A stretch of 9,612 bases of DNA from assembly GCA_003232015.1 (NCBI GenBank), contig QIKU01000207.1:1-9612 (forward strand). The letters run 5' to 3'. The notes under the pieces were generated by a model. The model saw only the letters and a list, made by a program, of their open reading frames with translations, ran no database searches and was not told the DNA's origin. The stretch comes from Gammaproteobacteria bacterium (GTDB lineage: Bacteria; Pseudomonadota; Gammaproteobacteria; UBA6429). This document shows, piece by piece, positions 1 through 6,458 of this stretch. The number at the start of each line of letters is the position of its first letter. Position 1 is the first letter of the stretch. The position numbers and the translations under genes are program-made.

Positions 1-59
1 GCGGTTTTATCAGGATAACTGATTGTTAGTTTTATTTTTCGGTATGAGCGTTTTTTAGT

Positions 60-374
60 ATGAATGTGCAGAGTGAGATAGAAACAAAGTTGGCAGCAGG
101 CATTAATGCATTACATTTGGACGTGGTTAATGAAAGCAGTAACCATAATGTTCCAGCCGGATCAGAATCACATTTTAAAGTTGTGCTGGTTTCTGAAGAT
201 TTTGCAGGTAAACCACTGTTAGCAAGGCACCGAATGGTGAATAAAATTCTTGAAGAAGAGCTTCAGGGTAAAATTCATGCACTTGCCTTACATACCTATA
301 CCGAGCCTGAATGGCAGGATGCTTTTGGTACTGCACCTATGTCACCACCTTGTCTCGGTGGTGGTAAGTCATAA
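60..374 (+). CDS. bolA: BolA family protein
   Basis: Predicted 104-residue BolA-fold protein. BolA proteins are small cytosolic partners of monothiol glutaredoxins; in E. coli BolA acts as a transcriptional regulator of morphology and stress genes and binds Grx4 through a shared [2Fe-2S] cluster. Visible family marks are the KVVLVSEDFAG strand (about residues 40-50), the RHRMV segment with the conserved histidine (56-60), the ALHTYT strand (75-80), and the SPPCLGGGK tail (94-103) that resembles the SPPCRG tail of E. coli BolA. Length matches the family. The ATG at 60 is the only sensible start: the nearest upstream ATG (44) hits a stop after four codons. No clear Shine-Dalgarno precedes it. 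The 59 bases before it hold no recognisable gene; the end of an upstream gene could lie there but cannot be identified. The next gene begins 192 bases downstream. Confidence 0.93.
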   Translation: MNVQSEIETKLAAGINALHLDVVNESSNHNVPAGSESHFKVVLVSEDFAGKPLLARHRMVNKILEEELQGKIHALALHTYTEPEWQDAFGTAPMSPPCLGGGKS

Positions 375-519
375 CTGGAAACCTTTTCCTTTATGTTATG
401 AATACCTCTGTTTGGAGCCTCTTACAAACAACACGCTATTAATATTTCACTGGCTAGTGTGGCAAACAACCCGTACTTTACGTTGCTATAACATTTGAAT
501 GAAAAGTTTTTGCATATTT

Positions 520-549
520 TTACAGTTGTATTTTTGTTATAAACATAAT
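520..549 (+). promoter_or_regulatory. possible promoter before hslR
   Basis: An AT-rich stretch in the bolA-hslR gap contains TTACAG (520-525) and CATAAT (544-549), 18 bp apart, ending 17 bases before the hslR GTG. Both boxes are imperfect; TATAAA at 538-543 is a competing -10 without a well-spaced -35. Location is the main support. Confidence 0.25.
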
Positions 550-566
550 GCTATGGGTACTCAAGT

Positions 567-956
567 GTGAATATCCGATTAGATAAGTGGCTTTGGGCTG
601 CCCGTTTTTATAAAACACGCAAGCTGGCGACAGAAGCGGTGCAGGGCGGGCATGTGCATGTTGTTGACCAAAATAAGGGTAATCGAGTAAAACCATCGCG
701 CACATTGAGCGTGGGGAATATGCTGGTTATAACAAAAGGTTTGTATCAATTTACCATTGAGGTTTTACAGCTGTCTGATAAACGTGGTTCGGCTACTATT
801 GCACAAAAGCTTTATAAGGAAACAGCAGAAAGTATAGCGCAACGAGAAACGCTAAGTTTACAGCGTAAGGCGCAGAACATAGCGGCGCCCAGAAAGAGAC
901 CGGATAAACGGGAGCGCGCACGCATCATTCGTTTTAAAAACAAGTTTGCAGAGTAA
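567..956 (+). CDS. hslR: Hsp15 family S4-domain RNA-binding protein
   Basis: Predicted 129-residue ribosome-associated heat shock protein 15. In E. coli, Hsp15 binds free 50S subunits carrying a nascent chain with tRNA and helps recycle blocked subunits. The S4 RNA-binding domain spans about residues 1-60: the opening [18 protein letters not shown] is highly typical, followed by QGGHVHV (26-32) and a basic VKPSRTL stretch. The C-terminal half is very basic and helical, ending in [14 protein letters not shown] (111-124), as in the family. The GTG at 567 is the only in-frame start near the domain edge, because a TAA lies in frame at 546. A weak GGG at 555-557 is the best ribosome-site candidate. 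The Nudix gene follows after only 5 nt, so the two are very likely co-transcribed. Confidence 0.93.
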   Translation: MNIRLDKWLWAARFYKTRKLATEAVQGGHVHVVDQNKGNRVKPSRTLSVGNMLVITKGLYQFTIEVLQLSDKRGSATIAQKLYKETAESIAQRETLSLQRKAQNIAAPRKRPDKRERARIIRFKNKFAE

Positions 957-961
957 CTATT

Positions 962-1411
962 ATGGCTAAAGCGAATTTTCGCCCCGTTACACCGTTATTG
1001 GCAGCCGATGCAATTATCGAGCTAACCGACGATGATAATCAAATCGGCATTGTACTGATCGAACGAAAAAACCCACCCTATGGCTGGGCTATTCCCGGTG
1101 GCTTTGTGGACGTGGGTGAAACAGTTGAACAGGCCGCTATTCGTGAAGCAAAAGAAGAAGTCTGTCTGGATGTTAAGCTGCAATGTTTGCTTGGCCTTTA
1201 TTCTGATCCTGCGCGTGATACTCGTGGCCACACGGCAACGGCCATTTATATTGCAACAGCAACGGGTACACCGAAAGCCGCCGATGATGCAAAAACGGTG
1301 ACGGTGTTTAATGTTGATGCATTGCCGACGGAGCTGGCTTTTGATCATGCCAACGTTTTGCAGGATTATCTGCGCTATAAAAAATCAAAAAAAGTTAAAG
1401 CATTAATATGA
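962..1411 (+). CDS. Nudix hydrolase (ADP-ribose pyrophosphatase-like)
   Basis: Predicted 149-residue cytosolic Nudix hydrolase, cleaving a nucleoside diphosphate linked to another group with Mg2+ or similar ions. The Nudix box GX5EX7REUXEEXGU is read as G47, E53, R61, E62, E65 and E66, preceded by the typical YGWAIPGGF strand (40-48). The glycine near the box end is replaced by C68, a modest departure; the metal-binding glutamates are intact. The [10 protein letters not shown] segment (81-90) resembles ADP-ribose pyrophosphatase-like bacterial members, so ADP-ribose or a related dinucleotide is a reasonable but unproved substrate. The C-terminus is lysine-rich. The gene starts 5 nt after hslR with a weak AGAG site. 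Its TGA overlaps the ATG of the next gene (ATGA at 1408-1411), which suggests translational coupling. Confidence 0.9.
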   Translation: MAKANFRPVTPLLAADAIIELTDDDNQIGIVLIERKNPPYGWAIPGGFVDVGETVEQAAIREAKEEVCLDVKLQCLLGLYSDPARDTRGHTATAIYIATATGTPKAADDAKTVTVFNVDALPTELAFDHANVLQDYLRYKKSKKVKALI

Positions 1412-2046
1412 GTTTTGATAAGCCAGCTCCGAACGGCAAACAGTTAGCTAATATAAAAAGACGCAAAAACCTACTGAAACTTTTTCTATTTTTATTTGTT
1501 ATTGCCGTTGTTTTTATATGGACTGTTTTTTCGGGTTATTCTGATTCATCAACGGTAAAGAAAAAAGATTATTTGCTTCGATTTAATTTGAATGAATTAG
1601 TGCCGGGTGAAGTGCGAATTATTCAACATAAAGGTCTTCCTGTTGTTTTAATGCACCGTGAACAGCAAGATTTAAAACAGTTGCTGGCCATTCGTTCGGG
1701 TTTAATGGATCCCGATTCAAATAAAAGTACGCAGCCAGCATTCGCAAAAAATTATCACCGCTCATTAAAGCCGGAGTATTTTATAGCTTATGCGATTAAC
1801 CCACTGTCTGGTGCAGATATAAACTACCGTCTGGAAAGCTATCAGCATAATTTAAAAAAAGAGAGGTTGTGGTACGGAGGATTTTCTGAAAAACGAACGG
1901 GCTATCTTTATGATAAAGCGGGTCGTATTTATAAACAGAATGGTTCCGATAATACACCGCGTTATAACCTGTATATTCCTAACTACAAAGTAACCGCAAA
2001 TAATCAGCTTTATGTGTATACCTTGAAAGAGCTTGATTTTGATTAG
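1408..2046 (+). CDS. membrane-anchored Rieske-fold-like protein without cluster ligands
   Basis: A 212-residue protein of unknown function. Seen: a basic N-terminus (KRRK, 17-20), one strong membrane segment (about 21-43), then a roughly 170-residue domain expected outside the cytoplasm, an N-in anchor as in bc1 Rieske subunits. By eye the domain follows the Rieske subunit: [25 protein letters not shown] (61-85, two overlapping pieces) matches the family's GQ-x-V-x-W-x-GKPVxIxRRT region; [12 protein letters not shown] (124-135) sits where the VxGxCTHLGC box belongs; [12 protein letters not shown] (165-176) matches GSRYDxAGRVx[12 protein letters not shown] (185-195) matches the PAPxNLxVPPY strand. 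All ligand and disulfide positions differ: C, H, C of box 1 become I130, P132, G135; C, C, H of box 2 become E161, R163, T164. The protein has no cysteine, so it cannot hold a Rieske [2Fe-2S] cluster. No cytochrome b or c1 gene is adjacent. It is coupled to the Nudix gene. A structural or assembly role is a guess; homology is by-eye inference. Confidence 0.75.
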   Translation: MSFDKPAPNGKQLANIKRRKNLLKLFLFLFVIAVVFIWTVFSGYSDSSTVKKKDYLLRFNLNELVPGEVRIIQHKGLPVVLMHREQQDLKQLLAIRSGLMDPDSNKSTQPAFAKNYHRSLKPEYFIAYAINPLSGADINYRLESYQHNLKKERLWYGGFSEKRTGYLYDKAGRIYKQNGSDNTPRYNLYIPNYKVTANNQLYVYTLKELDFD

Positions 2047-2056
2047 GTTTAATTAT

Positions 2057-2080
2057 AAATAGCCTTGAAATAAGCTATTT
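2057..2080 (+). terminator. weak hairpin after the Rieske-like gene
   Basis: AAATAGC (2057-2063) and GCTATTT (2074-2080) form a 7-bp stem, extendable by two A-T pairs across a bulged C, ending in TTTT (2078-2081). The stem is AT-rich and the T-run short, so termination would be weak. It falls 11 bases after the gene's TAG and before the likely thioredoxin promoter, which is the right place for an operon end. Confidence 0.35.
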
Positions 2081-2107
2081 TGCCACTATTTAGTACGTTC
2101 GAATAAA
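2080..2107 (+). promoter_or_regulatory. possible sigma70 promoter for thioredoxin
   Basis: TTGCCA (2080-2085, five of six consensus bases) and AATAAA (2102-2107, four of six) are 16 bp apart. The predicted transcript start near 2114 leaves room for the GGAG ribosome site at 2118-2121, 6 nt before the GTG start of the thioredoxin gene. By eye only. Confidence 0.35.
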
Positions 2108-2127
2108 TAAATTAACCGGAGCAGCCC

Positions 2128-2496
2128 GTGGCAACCATTGAGCTAAATAAAGATAACTTTAAAAACACTATTGAAAACAATGACTTTGTGATTGTTGATT
2201 TCTGGGCACCCTGGTGTGGCCCTTGTCAGGGTTTTTTACCAGTTTATGAAGAATTGTCTGAAAAGTACCCTGATATTGTTTTTGCCAAAGTTAATACCGA
2301 AGACGAGCAGGAACTGGCCGCCGGTTTTCAGATACGCTCTATTCCAACCCTGATGATGTTTCGTGAGCAGGTTATTCTTTATTCAGAAGCCGGTGCCCCG
2401 CAAAAAACACAATTAGAAGAATTGATTGAAAAAGCCCGTGGCCTGGATATGGCCGATGTGCATAAGCAAATGGAAGAAGATTCAAAAGAGGCTTGA
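2128..2496 (+). CDS. thioredoxin family protein
   Basis: Predicted 122-residue cytosolic thioredoxin, a dithiol-disulfide oxidoreductase. The WCGPC active site is at 29-33 (C30, C33), preceded by VDFWAP with the buried aspartate D24. The cis-proline loop is SIPTLMMF (71-78, P73), and AKVNTEDEQELAAGF (53-67) matches the conserved helix region. No signal peptide is seen. It is about 14 residues longer than E. coli TrxA because of a charged C-terminal extension (about 105-122, rich in Asp, Glu and Lys), and Q34-G35-F36 replaces the usual K-x-[IL] after the active site. It is therefore a thioredoxin-family member but not clearly the housekeeping TrxA. The GTG start at 2128 is supported by GGAG at 2118-2121. 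It probably has its own promoter and ends at a strong hairpin facing moeA. Confidence 0.92.
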   Translation: MATIELNKDNFKNTIENNDFVIVDFWAPWCGPCQGFLPVYEELSEKYPDIVFAKVNTEDEQELAAGFQIRSIPTLMMFREQVILYSEAGAPQKTQLEELIEKARGLDMADVHKQMEEDSKEA

Positions 2497-2519
2497 TATA
2501 AGTAGGTGAAGGCTTCTGG

Positions 2520-2552
2520 CCACAACGGGTTCTTAGCTGTTACCCGTTGTGG
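2520..2552. terminator. hairpin between convergent thioredoxin and moeA genes
   Basis: A perfect 11-bp inverted repeat, CCACAACGGGT (2520-2530) and ACCCGTTGTGG (2542-2552), with an 11-nt loop. It lies between the thioredoxin stop (2496) and the moeA stop (2564) of two converging transcripts. On the forward strand it is followed by TTAATTT, a loose U-tract. On the reverse strand no T-run follows, so it is a better terminator for thioredoxin, though the stem may protect or end both mRNAs. Confidence 0.75.
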
Positions 2553-2563
2553 TTAATTTAAAA

Positions 2564-3856
2564 TTAAATTAGTCCATCAAAAGGCTGTATATCAACAACA
2601 TCACCTGGATTAACCGTGCCACTCTCAGATGGAATAATGGCAAAGCAATTTGCTAAACTCATTCCGCTTAATATATGTGACGCTTGCATGCCAACACCTT
2701 TTACAATGAGTTCCCCCTTTTCATCGTAACTAAAAATAGCGCGTTGAAAATCGAGCCGTCCGGGGCGCTTGTAAAAAGGTTCGGTGACGCGTGCTTTTGC
2801 AATGACCGGCATGTAGTTCTGGTTGCCACTTAAGTGCTGAATGGCGGGTAAGCCAAGCTGGTAGTATGTTGCCATTACTGAAACAGGGTTACCCGGTAAG
2901 CCAATAAACATCGCCTGATTGACTTTACCGAAGGCCAGTGGTTTGCCGGGTTTGATGGCGAGTTTCCAGAAGTTTATCTGGCCGAGCTTTTCGAGTGTTT
3001 CTTTTACATAGTCGGCATCACCAACAGAAACACCGCCGGATGTAATAATAACGTCCGACTGACTGGCCGCAGTTAAAAAGGCGGCTTCAATTTTTTCTCT
3101 ATCATCAGGAATAACCCCCATGTCAGTAATTTCAACATTTAATTTTTGCAGCATGCCAAAAATAGTGTAGCGGTTACTGTCATAAATTTGCCCATCTTCT
3201 AATGTTTCACCCAGCCCTTTTAATTCGTCACCGGTTGAAAAGAAGCTGACTTTTAACGGCCTTAGAACCTTAACGGTTGCTACACCGAGTGAAGCGAGTA
3301 AGCCCATCTCGGCTGCATTTATTAATTTCCCTTTTTTTAATACGGTGTCGCCCTGTTTTAAATCTTCGCCAGCACAGCGGACATTTTGTTCTGCTTTATG
3401 GCCGTTGGAAATAATAATGCTGTCATCTTCTTTAGTGATGTGTTCCTGCATGATCACGGTATCGGTACCGTCAGGCACTTTCGCGCCGGTCATAATACGA
3501 ATGCACTGGTTTTCTTTTATCTCTCCAATATAAGGTTTGCCTGCCCATGATGTGCCAATCAGTTTGAATTTTTTGGGTTCTGCTTCAGGTAAATCATGGG
3601 CGCTTACTGCATAGCCATCCATGGCCGAGTTTTTATAGTTAGGCACATTGATGGGGGAGGTAATATTTTCAGCAACAATTGAACCAAAAGAATCCATAAT
3701 GCCGACTTCAATGCTGTCGGTAATTGGGTTGATGCTCTCCAGCATTTTTGTACGAGCCTGTTCCAGTGTTAATAAGCCTTTAAGTAAGCTGGCGCTGTCA
3801 CAACCGCCTTGCGTGACTTGAATGGGTTTGGATATATTGACTGGAATTTCTTTCAT
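2564..3856 (-). CDS. moeA: molybdopterin molybdenumtransferase MoeA
   Basis: Predicted 430-residue MoeA, which inserts molybdate into adenylylated molybdopterin to form Mo-molybdopterin. Family motifs appear in order: NSAMDGYAV (76-84), RIMTGAKVPDGTDTVIMQE (120-138), STGDEL (207-212), GQIYDSNRY (222-230), TSGGVSVGDAD (272-282), KPGKPLAFG (302-310) and GLPGNPVSV (319-327). The tail (about 345-430) is the beta-barrel domain IV. Length is normal. The N-terminus carries about 25 residues, including a GGCD motif, before the usual LTLEQA start of domain I, as in many gammaproteobacterial MoeA proteins, so the ATG at 3856 is kept, though no clear Shine-Dalgarno precedes it. It lies 80 bp downstream of mobB in the same direction and is probably the last gene of a mobA-mobB-moeA unit. 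That gap could carry an internal promoter, but I found no convincing one. Confidence 0.96.
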   Translation of the reverse strand: MKEIPVNISKPIQVTQGGCDSASLLKGLLTLEQARTKMLESINPITDSIEVGIMDSFGSIVAENITSPINVPNYKNSAMDGYAVSAHDLPEAEPKKFKLIGTSWAGKPYIGEIKENQCIRIMTGAKVPDGTDTVIMQEHITKEDDSIIISNGHKAEQNVRCAGEDLKQGDTVLKKGKLINAAEMGLLASLGVATVKVLRPLKVSFFSTGDELKGLGETLEDGQIYDSNRYTIFGMLQKLNVEITDMGVIPDDREKIEAAFLTAASQSDVIITSGGVSVGDADYVKETLEKLGQINFWKLAIKPGKPLAFGKVNQAMFIGLPGNPVSVMATYYQLGLPAIQHLSGNQNYMPVIAKARVTEPFYKRPGRLDFQRAIFSYDEKGELIVKGVGMQASHILSGMSLANCFAIIPSESGTVNPGDVVDIQPFDGLI

Positions 3857-3936
3857 GGTTGAGAGTCTTTGATGGTTGTTGATAAGCTGTCGAGTTTAGC
3901 AGCTAGTTATTATCTCATAGCTTAAGGTAGGCAGCA

Positions 3937-4461
3937 TTATTTAAATGTTTTTATGTGTCTTAATATAAAAGCAGTGATTTCATCAGGGTTATTCATGTTT
4001 AGCCCCGGCAGTTTTTCAGGCAGTGCTAGTTCGATGTCACTGATGACCGCAATAACATTTGAATCATCTGGATAAATAAAGGGTTGTGGGTGGTCGCTGC
4101 GGTTAATCTCTATTTTAGGATAGGCCGCATGTTTAAAACCTTCAACCAGTATTAAATCAAGCTTATCAGTTTGTAATGATTTTAAACACTGATCTAAGTC
4201 AGGTTCTTTTTTAATATTCTGGTTTTCAATAATAAGCGCCTGACGGGTGTTGGAAGCAATTAGTACTTGTTGCGCACCGGCTTTGCGGAGCCGGTAACTG
4301 TCTTTGCCGGGTATATCAATGTCAAAGTTATGATGTGCATGTTTAATTAAACCGACACGGATATTCTTTTTATTTAGCAGCGGAATAAGTTTTTCAAGCA
4401 AGGTGGTTTTGCCTGTGCCGCTGTAGGCAACAAAACCGAGCAGTGGGATTGTTTTATTCAT
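3937..4461 (-). CDS. mobB: molybdopterin-guanine dinucleotide biosynthesis adaptor protein MobB
   Basis: Predicted 174-residue cytosolic GTP-binding protein that assists MobA in making molybdopterin guanine dinucleotide; in E. coli it is not essential. The P-loop AYSGTGKTT (12-20) has alanine at the usual first glycine, as does E. coli MobB (AWSGTGKTT), so this is normal. LIKHAHHNFDID (38-49), PGKDSYRLRKAGAQQ (51-65) and LVEGFKHAAYPKIEI (105-119) are diagnostic MobB blocks. Its ATG overlaps the end of mobA by 8 nt (4454-4461), indicating translational coupling. It is a stand-alone MobB, not fused to MoeA or MobA as in some genomes. Confidence 0.95.
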   Translation of the reverse strand: MNKTIPLLGFVAYSGTGKTTLLEKLIPLLNKKNIRVGLIKHAHHNFDIDIPGKDSYRLRKAGAQQVLIASNTRQALIIENQNIKKEPDLDQCLKSLQTDKLDLILVEGFKHAAYPKIEINRSDHPQPFIYPDDSNVIAVISDIELALPEKLPGLNMNNPDEITAFILRHIKTFK

Positions 4462-5074
4462 TACATTCTAACTTTTCTATTTGAGTTAAGTCTTCAGGCG
4501 TATTGATATTATAAAATGCATGCGGTGATTCATTAAAGTCAACGATAACAGGATTATGTTGCTCAAGCCATATTTGTGCTTTACGTTCACCGCGCGTAAT
4601 AAATTCATCGAGTGAGTTAAATAAGGTTTTGTGCACCAGCATAAAGACATTTTGCAGACGGTTATTACTTTTTGCAATGACAATGAGTGAGTCAGATTGG
4701 GAAAGTGCGGTTGACAACCTTTCTACATAGTCTTTTGGAAAACACGGTGTGTCACAGGCAACGCTTGCCAGCCACTGGTGATCTAGGTTTTTAAGTGCCG
4801 CATGAATACCGGCTAATGGCCCAGGGTAATCTGAAAAAACATCCTGAATACAGTTTACATTTAATTTTTGATAATAGTTCAGATGCCGGTTTGCGCTGAT
4901 TAAAACATTGTTTACTTGAGGAGCAAGACGGGCAATGGCGTGTTCAGCCAACGTTGTTCCCTGAAAAGGAATAAGCCCTTTATCCTGGTTGTTAAATCGT
5001 TGCCCGCGGCCACCGGCAAGAATTAACCCACTGGTATTGTCTTTGGTTGGTGTTGATACGTGATCTAAGTGCAT
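4454..5074 (-). CDS. mobA: molybdenum cofactor guanylyltransferase MobA
   Basis: Predicted 206-residue MobA, which transfers GMP from GTP to Mo-molybdopterin to form the bis-MGD cofactor of DMSO-reductase-family enzymes such as nitrate reductases and formate dehydrogenases. The nucleotide-binding signature LILAGGRGQRF (17-27) is followed by DKGL (31-34). DYPGPLAGI (82-90) and VACDTPCFP (105-113), with the metal-binding aspartate D108, are typical. The C-terminal FYNINTPEDL segment is also characteristic. The start is the only ATG ahead of the signature, giving a 14-residue lead; no clear ribosome site precedes it. It is the first gene of the reverse mobA-mobB-moeA group. The presence of MobA implies the organism makes at least one bis-MGD enzyme, none of which is in this window. 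Confidence 0.95.
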   Translation of the reverse strand: MHLDHVSTPTKDNTSGLILAGGRGQRFNNQDKGLIPFQGTTLAEHAIARLAPQVNNVLISANRHLNYYQKLNVNCIQDVFSDYPGPLAGIHAALKNLDHQWLASVACDTPCFPKDYVERLSTALSQSDSLIVIAKSNNRLQNVFMLVHKTLFNSLDEFITRGERKAQIWLEQHNPVIVDFNESPHAFYNINTPEDLTQIEKLECNE

Positions 5075-5087
5075 GTTTTGTATAGTG

Positions 5088-5115
5088 TTGTCTGTTATTG
5101 GTTAATAGGCATAAT
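5088..5115 (+). promoter_or_regulatory. possible promoter for the small protein gene
   Basis: In the 88-bp gap between the divergent mobA and the small gene, TTGTCT (5088-5093) and CATAAT (5110-5115) are 16 bp apart. A start near 5122 would give a leader of about 40 nt. Box matches are moderate. A mobA promoter must lie in the same gap, or run into mobA itself, but I could not pick one out. Confidence 0.3.
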
Positions 5116-5149
5116 TGTTGCAGTTTTATCAATGCGATAGCAAGCTATT

Positions 5150-5155
5150 AAAAGG
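5150..5155 (+). promoter_or_regulatory. ribosome binding site deciding the small ORF start
   Basis: AAAAGG at 5150-5155 ends 7 nt before the ATG at 5163. This favours the 61-residue reading over an in-frame ATG at 5115, which would add 16 residues without such a site. Confidence 0.6.
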
Positions 5156-5162
5156 TAATACT

Positions 5163-5348
5163 ATGAAAATTGATACATCGTTCGATTCTGCTTTTTTGCA
5201 ACTGCAAAATGGAGTGAACAAAGCCACTAAAGCCGCCAGTGAGGTATTAAAAGCGGTGGGGTCAGAAAAGGCAAAAGAAACGGATGCAGGCAGTGGTGGT
5301 GCAGCGTCGAGTCGGGAGGGGGTTGGTGGGATTAATGTTTCAGCTTAA
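5163..5348 (+). CDS. small hypothetical protein, 61 residues
   Basis: I do not recognise a named family. The protein opens with MKIDTSFDSAFLQLQNGVNK and continues as a likely amphipathic helix to about residue 33. It then turns lysine- and glutamate-rich and ends in a Gly/Ser/Ala-rich, probably disordered tail. There are no cysteines, signal peptide or membrane segment. The N-terminal pattern (short polar start, Phe/Leu heptad-like helix, Asn-Gly, Ala-rich end) loosely recalls the first helix of flagellar rod/hook proteins, and of the small orphan proteins with similar starts found in gammaproteobacteria; this is an impression, not a homology claim. The good AAAAGG site supports translation from 5163. 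It sits alone, divergent from mobA and convergent with queG, whose stop is only 9 bp away. An in-frame alternative start at 5115 is less likely. Confidence 0.65.
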   Translation: MKIDTSFDSAFLQLQNGVNKATKAASEVLKAVGSEKAKETDAGSGGAASSREGVGGINVSA

Positions 5349-5357
5349 AGTGTGGCT

Positions 5358-6458
5358 TTAACAGTCTCTCAGTGCCCACTCAATGTGTTCGCGTACCAGA
5401 TCGGATGCATTGCTGAGTTTTGAAGTGAGAGCTCGCTTTATTTCCTTGTCATTGGGGTTGACGGTCAGGGCATTGCCTAGTGCAACCGCAATATTTCTTA
5501 ACCATGCATCGTAGCCGATGCGTCGAATGGCACTGCCCTGTAAATTATCCAGAAATTCTTTTTCACTCCAGTTAAATAAACGCAACAGTTCAATATTATG
5601 CAAGTTATGGCGGGGCTTAAAATCCTGTTCACCTGTTTGTTTTGCAAAGCGATTCCAGGGGCAGAATAGCTGGCAGTCGTCACAGCCATAAATGCGATTA
5701 CCTATTTGTGAGCGAAATTCTTCCGGGATAGGGCCTTTATTTTCGATGGTTAAATAAGAAATGCATTTTCGGGCATCGAGTTTATACGGCGCGATAAAAG
5801 CATTTGTTGGGCAAATATCTAAACAGCTTGTGCAAGTGCCACAATGGTTCTTTGCGGGTGCATCAATTGGCAAAGGTAAGTTAATATAAAGTTCGCCAAG
5901 AAAAAACCAGGAGCCGGTTTGTTTTTGTAAGAGATTGGTGTGTTTGCCTATCCAGCCCAGTCCGGCTTTTTCGGCAATGGCTTTTTCAAGCACGGGTGCG
6001 CTGTCAACAAAAACACGAAAGCCCGGTTTACTTAAATTCAGCTCACCAGTGATCTTTAATATTTTATCTGCAAGTTGCTGTAAACGCTTGCGTAATAGTT
6101 TGTGGTAATCGCGGCCTAAGGCATAACGTGAAATATAGGCCTGGGTGGGCTGTGCCAGTAAATCGATACAGTCTTGTGCCGGTTCAGGTAAATAATCCAG
6201 GCGCACACTGATAACACGTAAGGTGCCGGGTACCAGCTCTTGTGGACGGCTGCGTTTACTGCCATGCCGAGCCATCCATTCCATATCACCGTGGTAGTCT
6301 TGAGCCAGCCAGTCTAATAAGGTGGCTTCTGCTTTTGATAATTCGGTATCGCTAATACCAACATGTTGAAAGCCCAGTTCACTGCCCCAGCGTTTAATAT
6401 CGGCTGTTAGTGTTTCAAGCTGTTGCGGGTTTAATGTGGGTGTCGGGGATGTTGGCAT
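5358..6458 (-). CDS. queG: epoxyqueuosine reductase QueG
   Basis: Predicted 366-residue cobalamin- and iron-sulfur-dependent enzyme that reduces epoxyqueuosine to queuosine in the wobble position of GUN-decoding tRNAs, the last step of queuosine synthesis. The N-terminal domain carries ISRYALGRDYHK (109-120) and VDSAPVLEKAIAEKAGLGWI (151-170), including the probable catalytic aspartate D152, then GKHTNLL. Two 4Fe-4S sites are complete: C206, C209, C212, C216 (CGTCTSCLDICPTNAF) and C232, C259, C262, C266 (CDDCQLFCPWNRF at 259-271). Length matches E. coli QueG. The start ATG has no clear Shine-Dalgarno. Divergence from the nnrDE-tsaE pair reproduces the E. coli yjeS/yjeF arrangement. Its stop lies 9 bp from that of the small forward gene, with no obvious terminator between them. 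Confidence 0.96.
   Translation of the reverse strand: MPTSPTPTLNPQQLETLTADIKRWGSELGFQHVGISDTELSKAEATLLDWLAQDYHGDMEWMARHGSKRSRPQELVPGTLRVISVRLDYLPEPAQDCIDLLAQPTQAYISRYALGRDYHKLLRKRLQQLADKILKITGELNLSKPGFRVFVDSAPVLEKAIAEKAGLGWIGKHTNLLQKQTGSWFFLGELYINLPLPIDAPAKNHCGTCTSCLDICPTNAFIAPYKLDARKCISYLTIENKGPIPEEFRSQIGNRIYGCDDCQLFCPWNRFAKQTGEQDFKPRHNLHNIELLRLFNWSEKEFLDNLQGSAIRRIGYDAWLRNIAVALGNALTVNPNDKEIKRALTSKLSNASDLVREHIEWALRDC

Noticed and set aside
343..363. CACCACC / GGTGGTG hairpin as a bolA terminator
   Set aside because: The 7-bp stem lies inside the coding sequence of the conserved C-terminal SPPCLGGG and has no following T-run; codon content explains it.
250..498. Forward ORF of 82 codons overlapping the end of bolA
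   Set aside because: It runs out of frame through conserved BolA codons and extends into AT-rich noncoding sequence; the product shows no recognisable domain and no ribosome site.
1022..1348. 108-codon reverse ORF inside the Nudix gene
   Set aside because: Fully antisense to a clear Nudix protein, Cys/Arg-rich low-credibility product.
3857..3936. Terminator or promoter in the mobB-moeA gap
   Set aside because: Only short imperfect inverted repeats around AGCTA/TAGCT and a GATAAT without a spaced -35 were found; nothing convincing.
4414..4439. MobB P-loop lacking the first glycine as a sign of inactivity
   Set aside because: E. coli MobB has the same alanine in this position, so it is a family feature.
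4486..4683. Reverse ORF of 65 codons within mobA
   Set aside because: Alternate frame shadow of mobA on the same strand with no motif.
5115..5162. Upstream ATG extending the small protein by 16 residues
   Set aside because: It lacks a ribosome site and lies right at the predicted -10 box, whereas ATG 5163 has AAAAGG at 7-nt spacing.
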